Shown in pieces: positions 63,099 to 64,000 of a stretch of 64,000 nucleotides of DNA (positions within the stretch are counted from its first letter, which is position 1; every line of letters begins with the position of its first letter). The notes beneath the pieces were generated by a model. It saw only the letters and a program-made list of their open reading frames with translations. It was not told the DNA's origin and did not search any database. The stretch comes from Lachnospiraceae bacterium (GTDB lineage Bacteria > Bacillota > Clostridia > Lachnospirales > Lachnospiraceae): NCBI GenBank assembly GCA_015056945.1, contig SVFH01000002.1, forward strand, positions 62,001 through 126,000, in the 5' to 3' direction. The position numbers and the translations under genes are program-made.

Positions 63099-64000
63099 TT
63101 ATTTATGGTACAATTTTTTTGTCTGATAAACCGGTTCGCAGGTCAAATTTACACCCAGCTTCCGGAACACGTTTTTATCCACATGGGAAAGAATGACACT
63201 GGAATGCACTTCGGAGCCTTTCAGATTCTGCAGCTGCTCCATGGCACGCTTAGCACGCTCGTCTGTTGCCGCGCAGATGGAAAGTGCCACAAGGACTTCA
63301 TCCGTATGAAGTCTGGGATTTGCATTTCCAAGAAAGTTCACCTTCAGTTCCTGAATCGGCCCGATAATCGTCGGAGAAATCAATTCCACTTCATCATCAA
63401 TACCTGCCAGTTCTTTTAGCGCATTTAAAAGAAGTGCACTGGACGCACCAAGCAGAGCGCTTGTTTTACCGGTTAAGCACTTACCGTTCGGCAATTCAAT
63501 GGCTGCTGCCGGATTACCTGTTTCTTCCGCACGTTTCTTGGCAAGCCCTATTACCTTACGATCTTCTATCGTCACTTCCGCCTGATTCATAAGAAGCTGC
63601 AATTTATATACCTGCTCCTCTTCTGCATTTCCCTGAATCTGCTGACAAAGTGCATTGTAATAGCGGCGTATAATTTCTGCCTTGGACGCATCTCTTACGA
63701 CCTCATCATCTATAATTCCGTAACCGGCCATGTTGACGCCCATATCTGTCGGTGATTTATAGGGTGATTCTCCCATAATCTTTTCAAACATGGTATTCAG
63801 AACAGGGAAAATTTCCACGTCCCTGTTATAATTAATGGTCGTCTGACCGTATGCATCCAAATGGAACGGGTCAATCATGTTCACATCATTCAAGTCCGCA
63901 GTTGCCGCCTCATACGCAAGATTCACGGGATGCTTTAACGGCAGGTTCCAAACCGGGAAGGTCTCATACTTAGCATAACCCGCACGGATACCTCTTTTAT
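63099..64000 (-). CDS. DUF1846 (UPF0371) family protein, N-terminus cut off
   Basis: The frame stays open to the right edge ([20 protein letters not shown]), so the start lies outside the window; the track's GTG start at 63926 is internal. [46 protein letters not shown] and [19 protein letters not shown] are typical of DUF1846. The complete family is about 500 aa, so the first 200 are missing. Function unknown. Confidence 0.9.
   Translation of the reverse strand, partial: KRGIRAGYAKYETFPVWNLPLKHPVNLAYEAATADLNDVNMIDPFHLDAYGQTTINYNRDVEIFPVLNTMFEKIMGESPYKSPTDMGVNMAGYGIIDDEVVRDASKAEIIRRYYNALCQQIQGNAEEEQVYKLQLLMNQAEVTIEDRKVIGLAKKRAEETGNPAAAIELPNGKCLTGKTSALLGASSALLLNALKELAGIDDEVELISPTIIGPIQELKVNFLGNANPRLHTDEVLVALSICAATDERAKRAMEQLQNLKGSEVHSSVILSHVDKNVFRKLGVNLTCEPVYQTKKLYHK

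Overview
The window looks like a chromosomal segment of a Gram-positive, anaerobic member of the Clostridia, most likely the Lachnospiraceae. This rests on strong AGGAGG-type ribosome binding sites, sigma-A promoters, a T-box leader, a CotS-family gene of the spore-coat kinase type, HU next to an RqcP-type S4 protein, AgrC/AgrA- and PhoP/PhoR-type two-component systems, and acetate kinase with short pyruvate kinase. No plasmid, prophage or CRISPR array is visible. Most genes are core or near-core, but the gaps between them carry several families of repeats and structured RNAs.

Layout. 0-7.7 kb: MerR regulator with zinc ribbon, MutS2-like ATPase without Smr domain, small membrane proteins, an Fe-S protein divergent from a Crp/Fnr regulator, a cyclase-family hydrolase and a frameshifted nuclease-like gene. 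7.8-8.5 kb: two tandem-repeat arrays and a REP-like element. 8.6-20.3 kb: gdhA and a ten-gene Mrp/Mbh-type cation/proton antiporter operon with four antiporter-like subunits, headed by trmB. 20.5-32.6 kb: D-Ala-D-Ala carboxypeptidase, GHKL/LytTR pair, YcxB-like protein, exonuclease, GtrA, pyk, phoP-phoR and a Na/Pi cotransporter with a Pho-box-like promoter. 32.75-36.6 kb: a proline T-box, proS and ackA, with two related structured elements lying either side of proS. 36.7-46.8 kb: membrane protein, amidohydrolase, a 53-bp minisatellite, tRNA-Ser, metF, glgB and a TPR protein with a degenerate AAA-like domain. 46.9-54.8 kb: a TetM-like GTPase fused to a Rae1/YacP-like NYN nuclease domain and preceded by RqcP, then HU, a PEGA lipoprotein, a CotS-like kinase, cca and a 6S-like ncRNA candidate. 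54.8-64 kb: c-di-GMP proteins (EAL and GGDEF), a 167-bp repeat array, a small membrane protein with a DUF697-type GTPase, a DMT transporter, an AlaX-like editing protein, an AIM24 protein and a partial DUF1846 gene.

The most interesting observations are the following. (1) Two paralogous structured RNAs flank proS. Their outer stems differ in sequence but keep their pairing, and nearly all imperfect pairs become G-U on the minus strand. (2) A translational GTPase is fused to a ribosome-associated RNase-like domain and sits immediately downstream of the ribosome quality-control gene rqcP. (3) A canonical -1 slippery heptamer lies exactly at the frameshift of a nuclease-like gene. (4) The antiporter operon carries four proton-translocating-type subunits and no hydrogenase genes in view. 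All functional statements come from reading the sequence and from family knowledge; no searches were run.
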